This document shows positions 1 through 6,366 of a DNA stretch of 22,335 nucleotides, piece by piece (position 1 is the stretch's first letter; every line of letters starts with the position of its first letter). Made by a program: the position numbers and the translations under genes. The stretch comes from SOKG01 sp964502665 (GTDB lineage Bacteria > Chloroflexota > Dehalococcoidia > SZUA-161). The notes under the pieces were generated by a model. The model was not told the DNA's origin and made no database searches. It saw only the letters and a program-made list of their open reading frames with translations. The DNA is taken from positions 1 through 22,335 of the forward strand of contig CAZCXP010000025.1 of NCBI GenBank assembly GCA_964502665.1. Direction: 5' to 3'.

Positions 1-121
1 AGGGAGAGGAATACTTTGTCCTCCCTCCCCTGGCGGGAGGGAGTTAGAGGGGGGGGGAATTCACCCTGATCCTTCGGCAAGGCGTAGGGGCGTTCCATGG
101 AACGCCCCTACCAAGCACCGA
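1..121. repeat. palindromic intergenic repeats, left flank of pilin 1
   Basis: No gene is visible here. There is a hairpin with arms CTCCCTCCC (21-29) and GGGAGGGAG (35-43), a run of nine G followed by AATTCACCCT (49-67), and a perfect 28-bp palindrome at 84-111 with half-site GTAGGGGCGTTCCA. The palindrome lies 11 nt past the stop of the minus-strand pilin gene and could fold in its transcript, but it has no U-tract. Related elements recur at 979-1082, with the G-run/AATTCACCCT part in the opposite orientation. Confidence 0.7.
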
Positions 122-793
122 TCAAGGATAGCTGCCGTTGAAGCCGACATACCACTCATCAGTATCCTGCTGGAACACACCCCAGACCCTGTGGTAGGTG
201 CCCACTATCCACGTATATGTTCCATGGCCACGGGAGGAATTGTAGGTGCGGCACGACTTAGGCACCTCGTTGAGGTATGGGCCTCTCTCACGTTCAAGCG
301 GGGAATTATGATCGCCGGGGGGTACATCAGCACCGGCTGCACCAGAACCCGGCCCGTTTACCAGCAGCGCCATCCAGATAGCGCCATCAGCTACATCGGC
401 GTCCTCAGCCGGGTCACCAGGGCCCTCCATCAGCCTGTGCACCCTCTGCCCGTTTATCGTCGATTCCGTTTCCGAAGGGTACAGGCCTGATTCTTGGCCG
501 CTGGCTGTCGGGTAGTTGTGCCCGGGATCACCGCTATCCTCATTCCAGCCGTCTACGGCATCATACGCGTGTGTATCATAGTAGAAGTAAGTGACCGCCG
601 ACTGGAGATGACGCTCGTCGATCTCATAGCCCTCCTCCTTGCCGCGGCCGATCAACCCCACCACGCTGATAGTGACTATGGCTGCCAGCACTCCCATGAT
701 GACCAGCACAAGCAGCAGCTCGACCAGGGTAAAGCCACGCTCCCCGCTCCTATGCCGCTCGATCTCCCACCTCTCCTCTCTGCACTCCTTCAT
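122..793 (-). CDS. prepilin-like protein (pilin 1)
   Basis: This is a class III prepilin of 223 residues. A hydrophilic leader of about 20 residues ends in GERG, followed by FTLVELLLVLVIMGVLAAI, the typical N-methylated helix with Glu at mature position 5. The prepilin peptidase at 2755 should cleave after the Gly. The rest is a soluble head ending in DEWYVGFNGSYP. It shares landmarks with the pilin at 1191: GAIWMALLV against HAVWMGLLV, GPYLNEVP against GLYLQELP, and the same C-terminal motif, so the two are tandem paralogues. Start: ATG with GAGG a few bases upstream. A candidate promoter (891-918) and a terminator-like hairpin (1104-1132) lie upstream, so it may be transcribed on its own. 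Whether it is a structural or an accessory pilin cannot be told from sequence. Confidence 0.9.
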   Translation of the reverse strand: MKECREERWEIERHRSGERGFTLVELLLVLVIMGVLAAIVTISVVGLIGRGKEEGYEIDERHLQSAVTYFYYDTHAYDAVDGWNEDSGDPGHNYPTASGQESGLYPSETESTINGQRVHRLMEGPGDPAEDADVADGAIWMALLVNGPGSGAAGADVPPGDHNSPLERERGPYLNEVPKSCRTYNSSRGHGTYTWIVGTYHRVWGVFQQDTDEWYVGFNGSYP

Positions 794-890
794 ATATTAC
801 CTCACCACCGCCCGGATAAGCGTCTTCCCTACTTCAAACACTCGCCTCGTCTCCTGCCCACCGCCTCTTCACAAAGTCACACGAGCATAT

Positions 891-918
891 ATGATACCAC
901 AAAGGTTTTATAGCGCAA
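891..918 (-). promoter_or_regulatory. candidate promoter of pilin 1
   Basis: Read on the minus strand, TTGCGC (913-918) and TATCAT (891-896) are separated by 16 bp, and the -10 hexamer is preceded by TGG, giving an extended -10 (TGGTATCAT). The -35 is poor. It lies about 100 nt before the pilin 1 start and downstream of the hairpin at 1104-1132, which fits an independent transcription unit. Confidence 0.4.
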
Positions 919-978
919 CCCGTAAGCTCCTCCCTGAATCCGTGGGATTTAATATGTTATAGGCTCTCGCATAAAATA

Positions 979-1082
979 CCTCTCCCTCGAAGGGAGAGGC
1001 TAGGTGAGGGTGAATTCCCCCTCCCCTTAGTCCCCTCCCTCCAGGGGAGGGGGAAACCTGGGGGCGTTCGATTGAACGCCCC
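979..1082. repeat. palindromic repeat cluster, right flank of pilin 1
   Basis: Three elements lie in a row. First is a perfect 9-bp hairpin CCTCTCCCT/AGGGAGAGG with a CGA loop (979-999). Second is AGGGTGAATTCCCC (1007-1020) with a C-rich/G-rich hairpin up to about 1053. Third is GGGGCGTTC/GAACGCCCC with a 4-nt loop (1061-1082). The second element is an inverted copy of 21-67 and the third matches the core of the palindrome at 84-111, so the pilin 1 gene sits between related repeats. Confidence 0.7.
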
Positions 1083-1103
1083 TACGCGCACTGACGCTCA
1101 TAT

Positions 1104-1132
1104 GAAGAGAGCCCCCATGGGGGGCTCTCTTC
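1104..1132. terminator. strong hairpin, probable terminator after pilin 2
   Basis: A perfect 13-bp inverted repeat, GAAGAGAGCCCCC and GGGGGCTCTCTTC, with a 3-nt loop. It lies about 60 nt past the stop of the minus-strand pilin 2 gene. The U-tract is weak in both directions, so terminator activity is inferred from stem strength and position. Confidence 0.55.
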
Positions 1133-1190
1133 TGTACTCCTACCAACTCAGTACTCAGGATTAAACCTTTTTTGTCTCAGCCAAGCGCGA

Positions 1191-1922
1191 TCACGGATAC
1201 GCGCCGCTGAAGCCGGCATACCACTCGTCATCTGCAACCTTGTATGCGCCGAAAACCGTGCCGTTCTTGCCCACTACCCAGCAGTAGCCACCGCCAGGCT
1301 CTTGCGCGCCGTTCCGGCTGTCTGTTGCCATCGCCGACTCCGGCAACTCTTGCAGATAGAGGCCGTTCTCGCCTAACAGCACTGACACCGTCCCACGCGT
1401 CGTGAGTCCATTATCAGTCCAGGTCGCTCCCACGCCATCACCAGGGGCCTCGACCAGCAATCCCATCCAGACAGCGTGCTGACCGATTTGAGCGTCGGTC
1501 GCTCCAACACCAGCAGCACTCTCTATTCGCTGATTGTTGACGTGATCCGGGTCAACTGGTAAAGTATCACTGAGAGTCAATATGTGATCGCCAACAAAGG
1601 CCAGCGCTGTGGGGTAGTAATGTCCAGCATCTTGCAGGGTTGATACATAACTGGACAAGTTACCTGAGTCGTAATTCTGCCCGGTACAACCCCAATACGG
1701 CACACTGGCAACAACATTGTAGCCGCCGTGCACGTCAGAATAGAAGGTAGCTGTGGCAAGCTGGATGACCTCCGAATCGGTCTCGTAGGCCTGGGCACCG
1801 CCTCTGCCCATCAAACCGATTACGTTGGGGATAACCACCGCAGCCAGCACTCCCAGAATGGCGACCACGATCAGCAGCTCGACCAGGGTAAAGCCTTTTT
1901 CTCCTCTCTTAAACCTCTTCAT
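1191..1922 (-). CDS. type IV pilin-like protein (pilin 2, candidate major pilin)
   Basis: This is a 243-residue class III prepilin. The short basic leader MKRFKRGEKG is followed by FTLVELLIVVAILGVLAAVV, with Glu at mature position 5, then the usual Gly/Ala-rich helix and a large head of about 200 residues. The C-terminus, DDEWYAGFSGAYP, matches the paralogue at 122. The start is secure: AGGAGGTGA lies 4 nt before the ATG, the strongest ribosome site among the three pilins, and the leader is the most canonical. That is why it is proposed as the main structural subunit; this is inference. The head has only two Cys residues (in YWGCTGQ and GYCWVV), which could form a disulfide. Confidence 0.92.
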   Translation of the reverse strand: MKRFKRGEKGFTLVELLIVVAILGVLAAVVIPNVIGLMGRGGAQAYETDSEVIQLATATFYSDVHGGYNVVASVPYWGCTGQNYDSGNLSSYVSTLQDAGHYYPTALAFVGDHILTLSDTLPVDPDHVNNQRIESAAGVGATDAQIGQHAVWMGLLVEAPGDGVGATWTDNGLTTRGTVSVLLGENGLYLQELPESAMATDSRNGAQEPGGGYCWVVGKNGTVFGAYKVADDEWYAGFSGAYP

Positions 1923-2070
1923 TGCTCACCTCCTTCCTATTCTTTTTGACAGCTTTTGATGTCATTTTCTCTCTTACCATTCCTCCTTTCGCTACATGTC
2001 TTCTCACGTTCCAAGTTACCACACGCGACTGTTTGTGTCTATAGGAGTATCGGATGAACTTCGCTATACT
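1923..2070 (-). promoter_or_regulatory. leader region of pilin 2
   Basis: This 148-nt space precedes the pilin 2 start. No good sigma-A hexamer pair was found. The distal end overlaps the AGTACTAAA motif (2070-2078, minus strand) that also occurs upstream of pilC, pilN and the coiled-coil gene. An extra AGGAGG-like stretch lies near 1980 without a useful start codon. The long untranslated leader could support separate expression of the major pilin. Confidence 0.3.
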
Positions 2071-2469
2071 TTAGTACTCCTCGGGCTCCATAGCCACCGA
2101 CACCCGGCCCGCGCTGTCAATGCGCCACACCTCTTCATCGTGGTGCCTGGGAAGCTTCTCGAGGTAGTCCGGATAGAAAGCCAAGGTCTTTCCCTCCCGG
2201 GTGAAACTTGCATTGAAATCTATCAGGGCATACTTGCCAGATGGTGGCAGCTGGCCGTCTGAGGTGGGCGCGCTGAGCGAATCAATCATATAGGTATCAA
2301 CAGCGGTATCCACCACGTGTAGATCAGTCTTCAAGCCTGTCTCCCGGGCCTTGCTGAAAAACCCGGAAGCTAAGAGAATAACCACGCTTACCAGGATCGC
2401 GATTATGAGCATCGCGATCGCCAGCTCCAGCAGGCTGAAGCCGCGCTCTCTGTCCTTTTTCACTATCAT
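2071..2469 (-). CDS. small prepilin-like protein (pilin 3)
   Basis: A prepilin of 132 residues. The leader MIVKKDRERG precedes FSLLELAIAMLIIAILVSVV, with Glu at mature position 5. The start at 2469 is preferred over upstream in-frame ATGs because GGAG lies 9 nt before it and the leader is then a normal 10 residues; starting at 2565 would give an unusually long leader. The C-terminal part (YPDYLEKLP, VWRIDSAGRVSVAMEPEEY) looks like a shortened version of the pilin 1 and 2 ends (YLQELP, WVVGKNGTVFGAY, DDEWY), so the three may be one paralogous family. It probably acts as a minor pilin or pseudopilin. Confidence 0.85.
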   Translation of the reverse strand: MIVKKDRERGFSLLELAIAMLIIAILVSVVILLASGFFSKARETGLKTDLHVVDTAVDTYMIDSLSAPTSDGQLPPSGKYALIDFNASFTREGKTLAFYPDYLEKLPRHHDEEVWRIDSAGRVSVAMEPEEY

Positions 2470-2565
2470 CTGGCTTCGCTCCATTTGGGCACCGCCCGAA
2501 ATGGCCTTGGGCAACCCATACCAAGGAACTCTAAATACTAATTTCTGAACTCTAAACAATTTCAA

Positions 2566-2754
2566 ATATCAAAATGCAAAAGGCAGAAGGCAAATCCAAA
2601 ATGGGTAGCGTAGCGTCGTGACTCCCGTCACGACGAAGAATTCGTTGCCACAGGAGTGGCAACGCTACGCTTGAACTTTGATTTGTCATTTTGCTCTCTT
2701 ATCTTTGAGTTTTGATATCGTTCAGGATTTCGTGCTTCACTACGGGGCATAGCT
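2566..2754. repeat. REP-like compound palindrome with TGCAAA-type flanks
   Basis: No gene is visible. A nested structure occupies 2607-2671: outer arms AGCGTAGCGT (2607-2616) and ACGCTACGCT (2662-2671) enclose two perfect hairpins, GTCGTGAC/GTCACGAC (2615-2634) and CGTTGCCAC/GTGGCAACG (2643-2664), with AAGAATT between them. It can fold as a cross or three-way junction on either strand. On both sides lie A/T-rich stretches with words such as CAAAATGCAAAA and TTTGATTTGTCATTTTGC, resembling the flanks of the S23 gene at 3608. It separates pilin 3 from pilD. Confidence 0.75.
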
Positions 2755-3558
2755 TCACAGCGGCGAGGCCAAAGCCGTGATGCTTGACCGGTACCAATGC
2801 ATAATGCTCTCACCCCAAACCAGTGACACCATAGCGCCCATCGCCAGGAATGGCCCAAAGGGTATAGGGTCCTTCCTTCTCACCAGCCGTGATACCAGCA
2901 GAGTCGCAGCCACAAGCCCGCCGGCCACGATACCCACCAGCAGTGCAACCAGCACCAGTGGAAAACCAGTTACCAGCCCAATAAGAGCGGCGAGCTTGAC
3001 ATCCCCCGCACCCATCCCACCGCGCGAAATCAGATATGGCAGCATCATGAGACCAAATCCTGTCGCCCCCCCCAACAGTGAGCTGACAACAAATCCAGGC
3101 CCCACCTCGGGCCAGAACTCATCGAAACCAGCCCAGAAAAACGAGAAGACAAAGGCGAGTACCACCGCCGGCAAGACCACAACGTTAAGAATCAGCCCCT
3201 GCTCCAGATCGATGGCGAATATGAGCAGGAAAAGGCTGGCATAGATCAAAGCAATGGCAAGCTCGAGGCTGAGCCCGTAGTGCCACGCCAGCAGTCCGAA
3301 AATGACGGCGGTCGCAAACTCCAGAACAGGCAATCGAATTGGAATTCCAGCGCCACAATAGCGGCAGCGACCCCGCAGCCACACATAGCTGAACACAGGC
3401 ACCAGGTCAATTGCCTTAAGGCTTCGATGGCAGCTGTCGCAACGCGAACCCGGCCTGATGATAGACTGGTCACGCGGGAGGCGGTCACTGCACAAATTGA
3501 GGAAACTGCCTACTGACAGGCCAAGGAGAGCAAAGCAAACCGATATTAAAGCTACCAT
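2755..3558 (-). CDS. pilD: type IV prepilin peptidase / N-methyltransferase PilD
   Basis: An aspartic-acid membrane protease of the A24 family that cleaves prepilin leaders and N-methylates the new first residue. The N-terminal part has GSFLNLCSDRLP, then two Cys pairs, CDSC (near residue 40) and CRYC (near 65), a zinc-site feature typical of bifunctional PilD/GspO enzymes. The catalytic Asp residues are in FAIDLEQGLI (near 117) and in GAGDVKL (near 186, the GxGD motif). The protein is about 267 residues with several membrane helices, a normal length. GTG at 3561 and ATG at 3558 are adjacent possible starts; the GAGG site is close to both. Its substrates are presumably the pilin-like proteins on both sides. 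Confidence 0.95.
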   Translation of the reverse strand: MVALISVCFALLGLSVGSFLNLCSDRLPRDQSIIRPGSRCDSCHRSLKAIDLVPVFSYVWLRGRCRYCGAGIPIRLPVLEFATAVIFGLLAWHYGLSLELAIALIYASLFLLIFAIDLEQGLILNVVVLPAVVLAFVFSFFWAGFDEFWPEVGPGFVVSSLLGGATGFGLMMLPYLISRGGMGAGDVKLAALIGLVTGFPLVLVALLVGIVAGGLVAATLLVSRLVRRKDPIPFGPFLAMGAMVSLVWGESIMHWYRSSITALASPL

Positions 3559-3607
3559 CACCTCATTTCAACTGCAAAAGCCAAATATTCAACTGCAAAT
3601 TGCAAAA

Positions 3608-3967
3608 TCACCTTTTCCCCTTTGCTGTAACCACTGATTTTCCGACAATATTGGCCAGTTCGTTAGCCTCTTGTATGAGCCCCTGTAGGTCTGAAGCCGA
3701 CAAGAGGCTCGATTTCTCAATCAACCGCAACCAGTAAAGAGATTCCCGTAGTTCCTTTAACACTATCTGCAATTTATGAATAAAATCAGCGCGACTTTCG
3801 GCCCCACAAGCCTCCTCGTAATTAGCACCCGCCGATGTTGCCGATCGCGCTAGCTGTCCACCAATATGCCGACCAACAGCCGTCCTGTTCAGTCCGACAA
3901 CCAATCTGATAATGCCTGCTGCAAAACTCAAGAAGCGCTATGACAGCTGATTTCTGTTGCTTCTCAT
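3608..3967 (-). pseudogene. four-helix-bundle S23/IVP-like gene with in-frame TAG
   Basis: The product resembles the four-helix-bundle (23S rRNA intervening-sequence, S23) family: GRHIGGQLARSATSAGANY, EACGAESRADFIHKLQ and LKELRESLYWLRLIEKS are its hallmark segments. The molecular role of free-standing members is unclear. Reading back from the helices, the frame continues to an ATG at 3967 encoding MRSNRNQLS, then TAG (3938-3940), then RFLSFAAGIIRLV. A single GAG-to-TAG change would explain this. Alternatively a TTG at 3931 starts a 107-residue protein lacking about a dozen residues; no ribosome site supports that start. The gene sits between pilM and pilD, flanked by A/T-rich words of the TGCAAA type (3569-3607 and 3968-3995), which suggests an inserted element. 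Confidence 0.7.
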
Positions 3968-4012
3968 TTTACAGTTTGCATTTTACACTTTGCACTGGAG
4001 CACACACCCCAT

Positions 4013-4897
4013 CTACCATTTCTCTCTGAGCATCAGTCCTACGTTGGTTAGGAACTGCGCCAGAGGAAAGTTCGGCGGATATTCGTCGACGGGCTCAACA
4101 CCAACGACCTCGCGCCCGGTTGCCTGCGTTATATCCATAGCCAGCTTGGGGTCTAGAGCAAGCTCACCGCTGAAGTAAACAACTGCCTCGTGGTCGAGTT
4201 GAGAATCACGATAGGTACGATTGTAGTAATCAATGGTGAAGGGAAGCTCACGCAGAAGATTCTCGGAAGCTGCCTCAGGAGTAGGCGTAGCGTCTTTTAC
4301 GGGGATGCTGCGGAACAGCAGAGGGAAGCCCTTATCTACAATGACCACTTCGATGTTATCTACCTCACCGTGAACGATGATACCGCTCTTGCAGTTTACA
4401 GCACGGACCAACGAGAAAGGTTTGAGCTCTATGCCTCTTACTGTCACCCCCGCAGCACGACAAGCCTCCATTACACCAGTAACGTTACTCCTGGGTACAG
4501 CGAGGGCATAAACCTGCTGCTTCTGCACTTCCCTGGGCAATTCTTGCCAGTAGACGAAATCGACGTCCACGGAACTCGGCATGGTCCTCTTTATCTCCCG
4601 GCCAACCATCTCTCTCACTTTCCCTTTCTTCACCGCCGGCAGGGTGAATGTCTGAGTTGCACTTCCAGTGCTGGGCAGTGCGCAAACCACCCCCCTATTG
4701 GGAATACCATTTTCCCTGATCGCCTCCGCCATGACGCTGCCCACCCCCTCAGGTATAGAGATCAACCCCTCTCTGACCATATTGGGACTGAGAGGAACGC
4801 TATACCAGCTCTCGATCTTCCTCCCCGAGAAGACAAGCAGTCTCAAAGTCATGCTTTCAATTGCAAAAGCCGTTCCGCGACGATCAAACAACCTCAT
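4013..4897 (-). CDS. pilM: type IV pilus assembly protein PilM
   Basis: An actin-like cytoplasmic protein that binds the N-terminus of PilN and links the inner-membrane PilN/PilO complex to the motor. It is recognised by the PilM fold pattern (MVGREIKRTMPSSVDVDFVYW, VKDATPTPEAASENLLREL, VVYFSGELALDP) and by its place beside pilN and pilO. At 294 residues it is shorter than the usual 340-360. The first phosphate-binding segment, normally similar to LDIGSSSVK, reads FAIESMTLRLLVF, so nucleotide binding may be weakened. Start: ATG with GGAGG 9 nt upstream. It begins 19 nt after the PilO stop, so the three genes form one unit. The order N-O-M is the reverse of the common M-N-O. Confidence 0.88.
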   Translation of the reverse strand: MRLFDRRGTAFAIESMTLRLLVFSGRKIESWYSVPLSPNMVREGLISIPEGVGSVMAEAIRENGIPNRGVVCALPSTGSATQTFTLPAVKKGKVREMVGREIKRTMPSSVDVDFVYWQELPREVQKQQVYALAVPRSNVTGVMEACRAAGVTVRGIELKPFSLVRAVNCKSGIIVHGEVDNIEVVIVDKGFPLLFRSIPVKDATPTPEAASENLLRELPFTIDYYNRTYRDSQLDHEAVVYFSGELALDPKLAMDITQATGREVVGVEPVDEYPPNFPLAQFLTNVGLMLREKW

Positions 4898-4916
4898 GGT
4901 CCTGTGCCTCCCTCTA

Positions 4917-5453
4917 TCACTGGGTGATAACCGCTATAGTGAACTTGCACTGCCAGCTATCGGCGGAACCGCTCAAACTCACATCCTCGATCTTGATGCT
5001 GTTGAAAGGGCTCCGCTCTATATACTCGAGGAACGAGATGATCTTCGACAAAGTCCCCGTTACAGTTACCTGCGTCCTATAAGCACGGTATCCCTTGCCG
5101 CCGATCACCTCGGTGTCAACGCGGGTAGCGGGATTGACTTCAATGATGTTGACCGGCGGAAACAGAGCCGCCCCATTTGCCACGTACAGCATCAAATCAA
5201 CAACGGGCAGCGCCGATGGGAATTGGGGCTTGGCAGATAGTTCGTTCTTCTGCGCCTGCAACGTATCCATTTCATACTGAACACGAGTAATCCTCAGGTT
5301 AGTGTCGGCACGCTTCCAATCACCCTCCACCTTCGCCTGGTCGTCCCCAGCCGATTGCCACTGGAGCAGCAGTACGATATTAACAACCAGAAGGAGGATA
5401 ACTACCGCGATGATGGCGACGACACGGATATTCTTTCTCAACAACTCTATCAT
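4917..5453 (-). CDS. pilO: PilO-like inner-membrane pilus alignment protein
   Basis: A bitopic membrane protein of 178 residues: a short cytoplasmic N-terminus MIELLRKNIR, one membrane helix (about residues 12-31, VVAIIAVVILLLVVNIVLLL), a coiled-coil-prone stretch (about 35-75) and a C-terminal alpha/beta domain. This is the PilO/GspM-like layout; PilO dimerises with PilN in the T4P machine. Overall similarity is structural rather than motif-based, so the name rests partly on context. The start at 5453 is set by a 4-nt ATGA overlap with the PilN stop, indicating translational coupling; upstream in-frame ATGs would lie inside pilN. Confidence 0.75.
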   Translation of the reverse strand: MIELLRKNIRVVAIIAVVILLLVVNIVLLLQWQSAGDDQAKVEGDWKRADTNLRITRVQYEMDTLQAQKNELSAKPQFPSALPVVDLMLYVANGAALFPPVNIIEVNPATRVDTEVIGGKGYRAYRTQVTVTGTLSKIISFLEYIERSPFNSIKIEDVSLSGSADSWQCKFTIAVITQ

Positions 5454-5977
5454 CTGCCACCCCCAGGAGCGACTGCGATAGTCAGCGAAAAAGTCCCGGC
5501 TTTCCATGACGGCCACCCGGCGAGATTGAACTTGGTGTCCCTGTCCAGTGCGCGCCCATAGCTGGTTACCGCATCCCACCCATCGGCCGTGCCTTTTATT
5601 TCGAGAGTACCGCCTTTGTCAGTGAGTGCACTTATTGCCACCCCCTTCGGCTTGTGAGCCTCAACCCTTTCCAGAGTATCCCCCCAGATTATCCGTGAGC
5701 TGACGAAGGCCTCATAGTTCTTCGTCAGTGTCTCCAGCATGGTGATTGAGCTCATCAGTCCCTGAGCCTCTCCGGTGATGGCATCAATCTCGTCGTTGAT
5801 ATCCTCTATGCTTCTCTCCAGATCCGCTGTCTCGGCTTTCGCGTCGCTCTTTGCCTGGAACAAGAGATAACAACCGGCAGCCAGGGCCAGGATGAGCAGT
5901 ATCACTAACAGGGTCCTCGTCTCTACCGGAGGGCGGGGACGCAGTTCTTCAGGGAGCAGATTGATATCTATGTTCAT
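5450..5977 (-). CDS. pilN: type IV pilus assembly protein PilN
   Basis: A bitopic membrane protein of 175 residues. The N-terminus MNIDINLLPEELRPRPP carries the INLLP motif by which PilN docks into PilM. A membrane helix follows (about 22-41), then a coiled-coil-prone region (about 45-80) and a ferredoxin-like periplasmic-side domain. GGAG lies about 11 nt before the ATG. The gene overlaps the pilO start by 4 nt. Upstream is a repeat-filled space with a scaffold gap, so its promoter cannot be identified; an AGTACTAAA motif lies about 95 nt upstream on the same strand. Confidence 0.9.
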   Translation of the reverse strand: MNIDINLLPEELRPRPPVETRTLLVILLILALAAGCYLLFQAKSDAKAETADLERSIEDINDEIDAITGEAQGLMSSITMLETLTKNYEAFVSSRIIWGDTLERVEAHKPKGVAISALTDKGGTLEIKGTADGWDAVTSYGRALDRDTKFNLAGWPSWKAGTFSLTIAVAPGGGR

Positions 5978-6366
5978 TCTAGCTATTCTCCTCCGATCTC
6001 ACAGTTGCATTGATAGTAGTATTTTTATAAATTCTTTTCAACCCCCTAAATCCCCCAGCCTTGGGGGGGCTTTTAGTACTAGGGGACAACGGCCAATTCC
6101 CTGCCAACAAACNNNNNNNNNNNNNNNNNNNNNNNNNNNNNNNNNNNNNNNNNNNNNNNNNNNNNNNNNNNNNNNNNNNNNNNNNNNNNNNNNNNNNNNN
6201 NNNNNNNNNNNNAGAAACTGAAGTGATTGCTTCGCTGCGCTCGCAATGACACCAGAAGCTTGATTGTCTTGATACCGCTTTAAGACCGCCAAGGGGCGCC
6301 GCCCCTTTATACTCCAGCTCGCTAAAACGCCCTGAGACAAAGATAGCAAATAGTGATTCTATTATT
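5978..6366. repeat. repeat-rich intergenic region with scaffold gap
   Basis: No gene is supported. On the left is a C-rich/G-rich dispersed palindrome (6042-6079) with CCCCCTAAATCCCCCAGCC followed by TTGGGGGGGCTTTTAG. The gap is at 6113-6212. To its right is a GTCATTGCGAGCGCAGCGAA-type repeat (6221-6250, minus-strand reading), a sequence class I recognise as widely dispersed in environmental bacterial genomes. Another short G/C palindrome-like stretch, AAGGGGCGCCGCCCCTT, lies at about 6290-6306. Repeats on both sides explain why the assembly broke here. Open frames across the region only translate repeats. Confidence 0.7.
6113..6212. other. scaffold gap (100 N)
   Basis: Exactly 100 N, the placeholder length used for gaps of unknown size. 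Adjacency of pilN and the adhesin gene therefore depends on scaffolding. Confidence 0.99.

Larger units (their letters stand above)
794..1190. other. intergenic region between pilins 1 and 2
   Basis: No credible gene lies here. Reading on the minus strand from pilin 2 to pilin 1 it holds the terminator-like hairpin (1104-1132), a cluster of palindromic repeats (979-1082) and a candidate promoter (891-918) for pilin 1. The overlapping open frames on the plus strand are antisense to the pilin gene or cross the repeats, and have no protein-like features. Confidence 0.6.
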
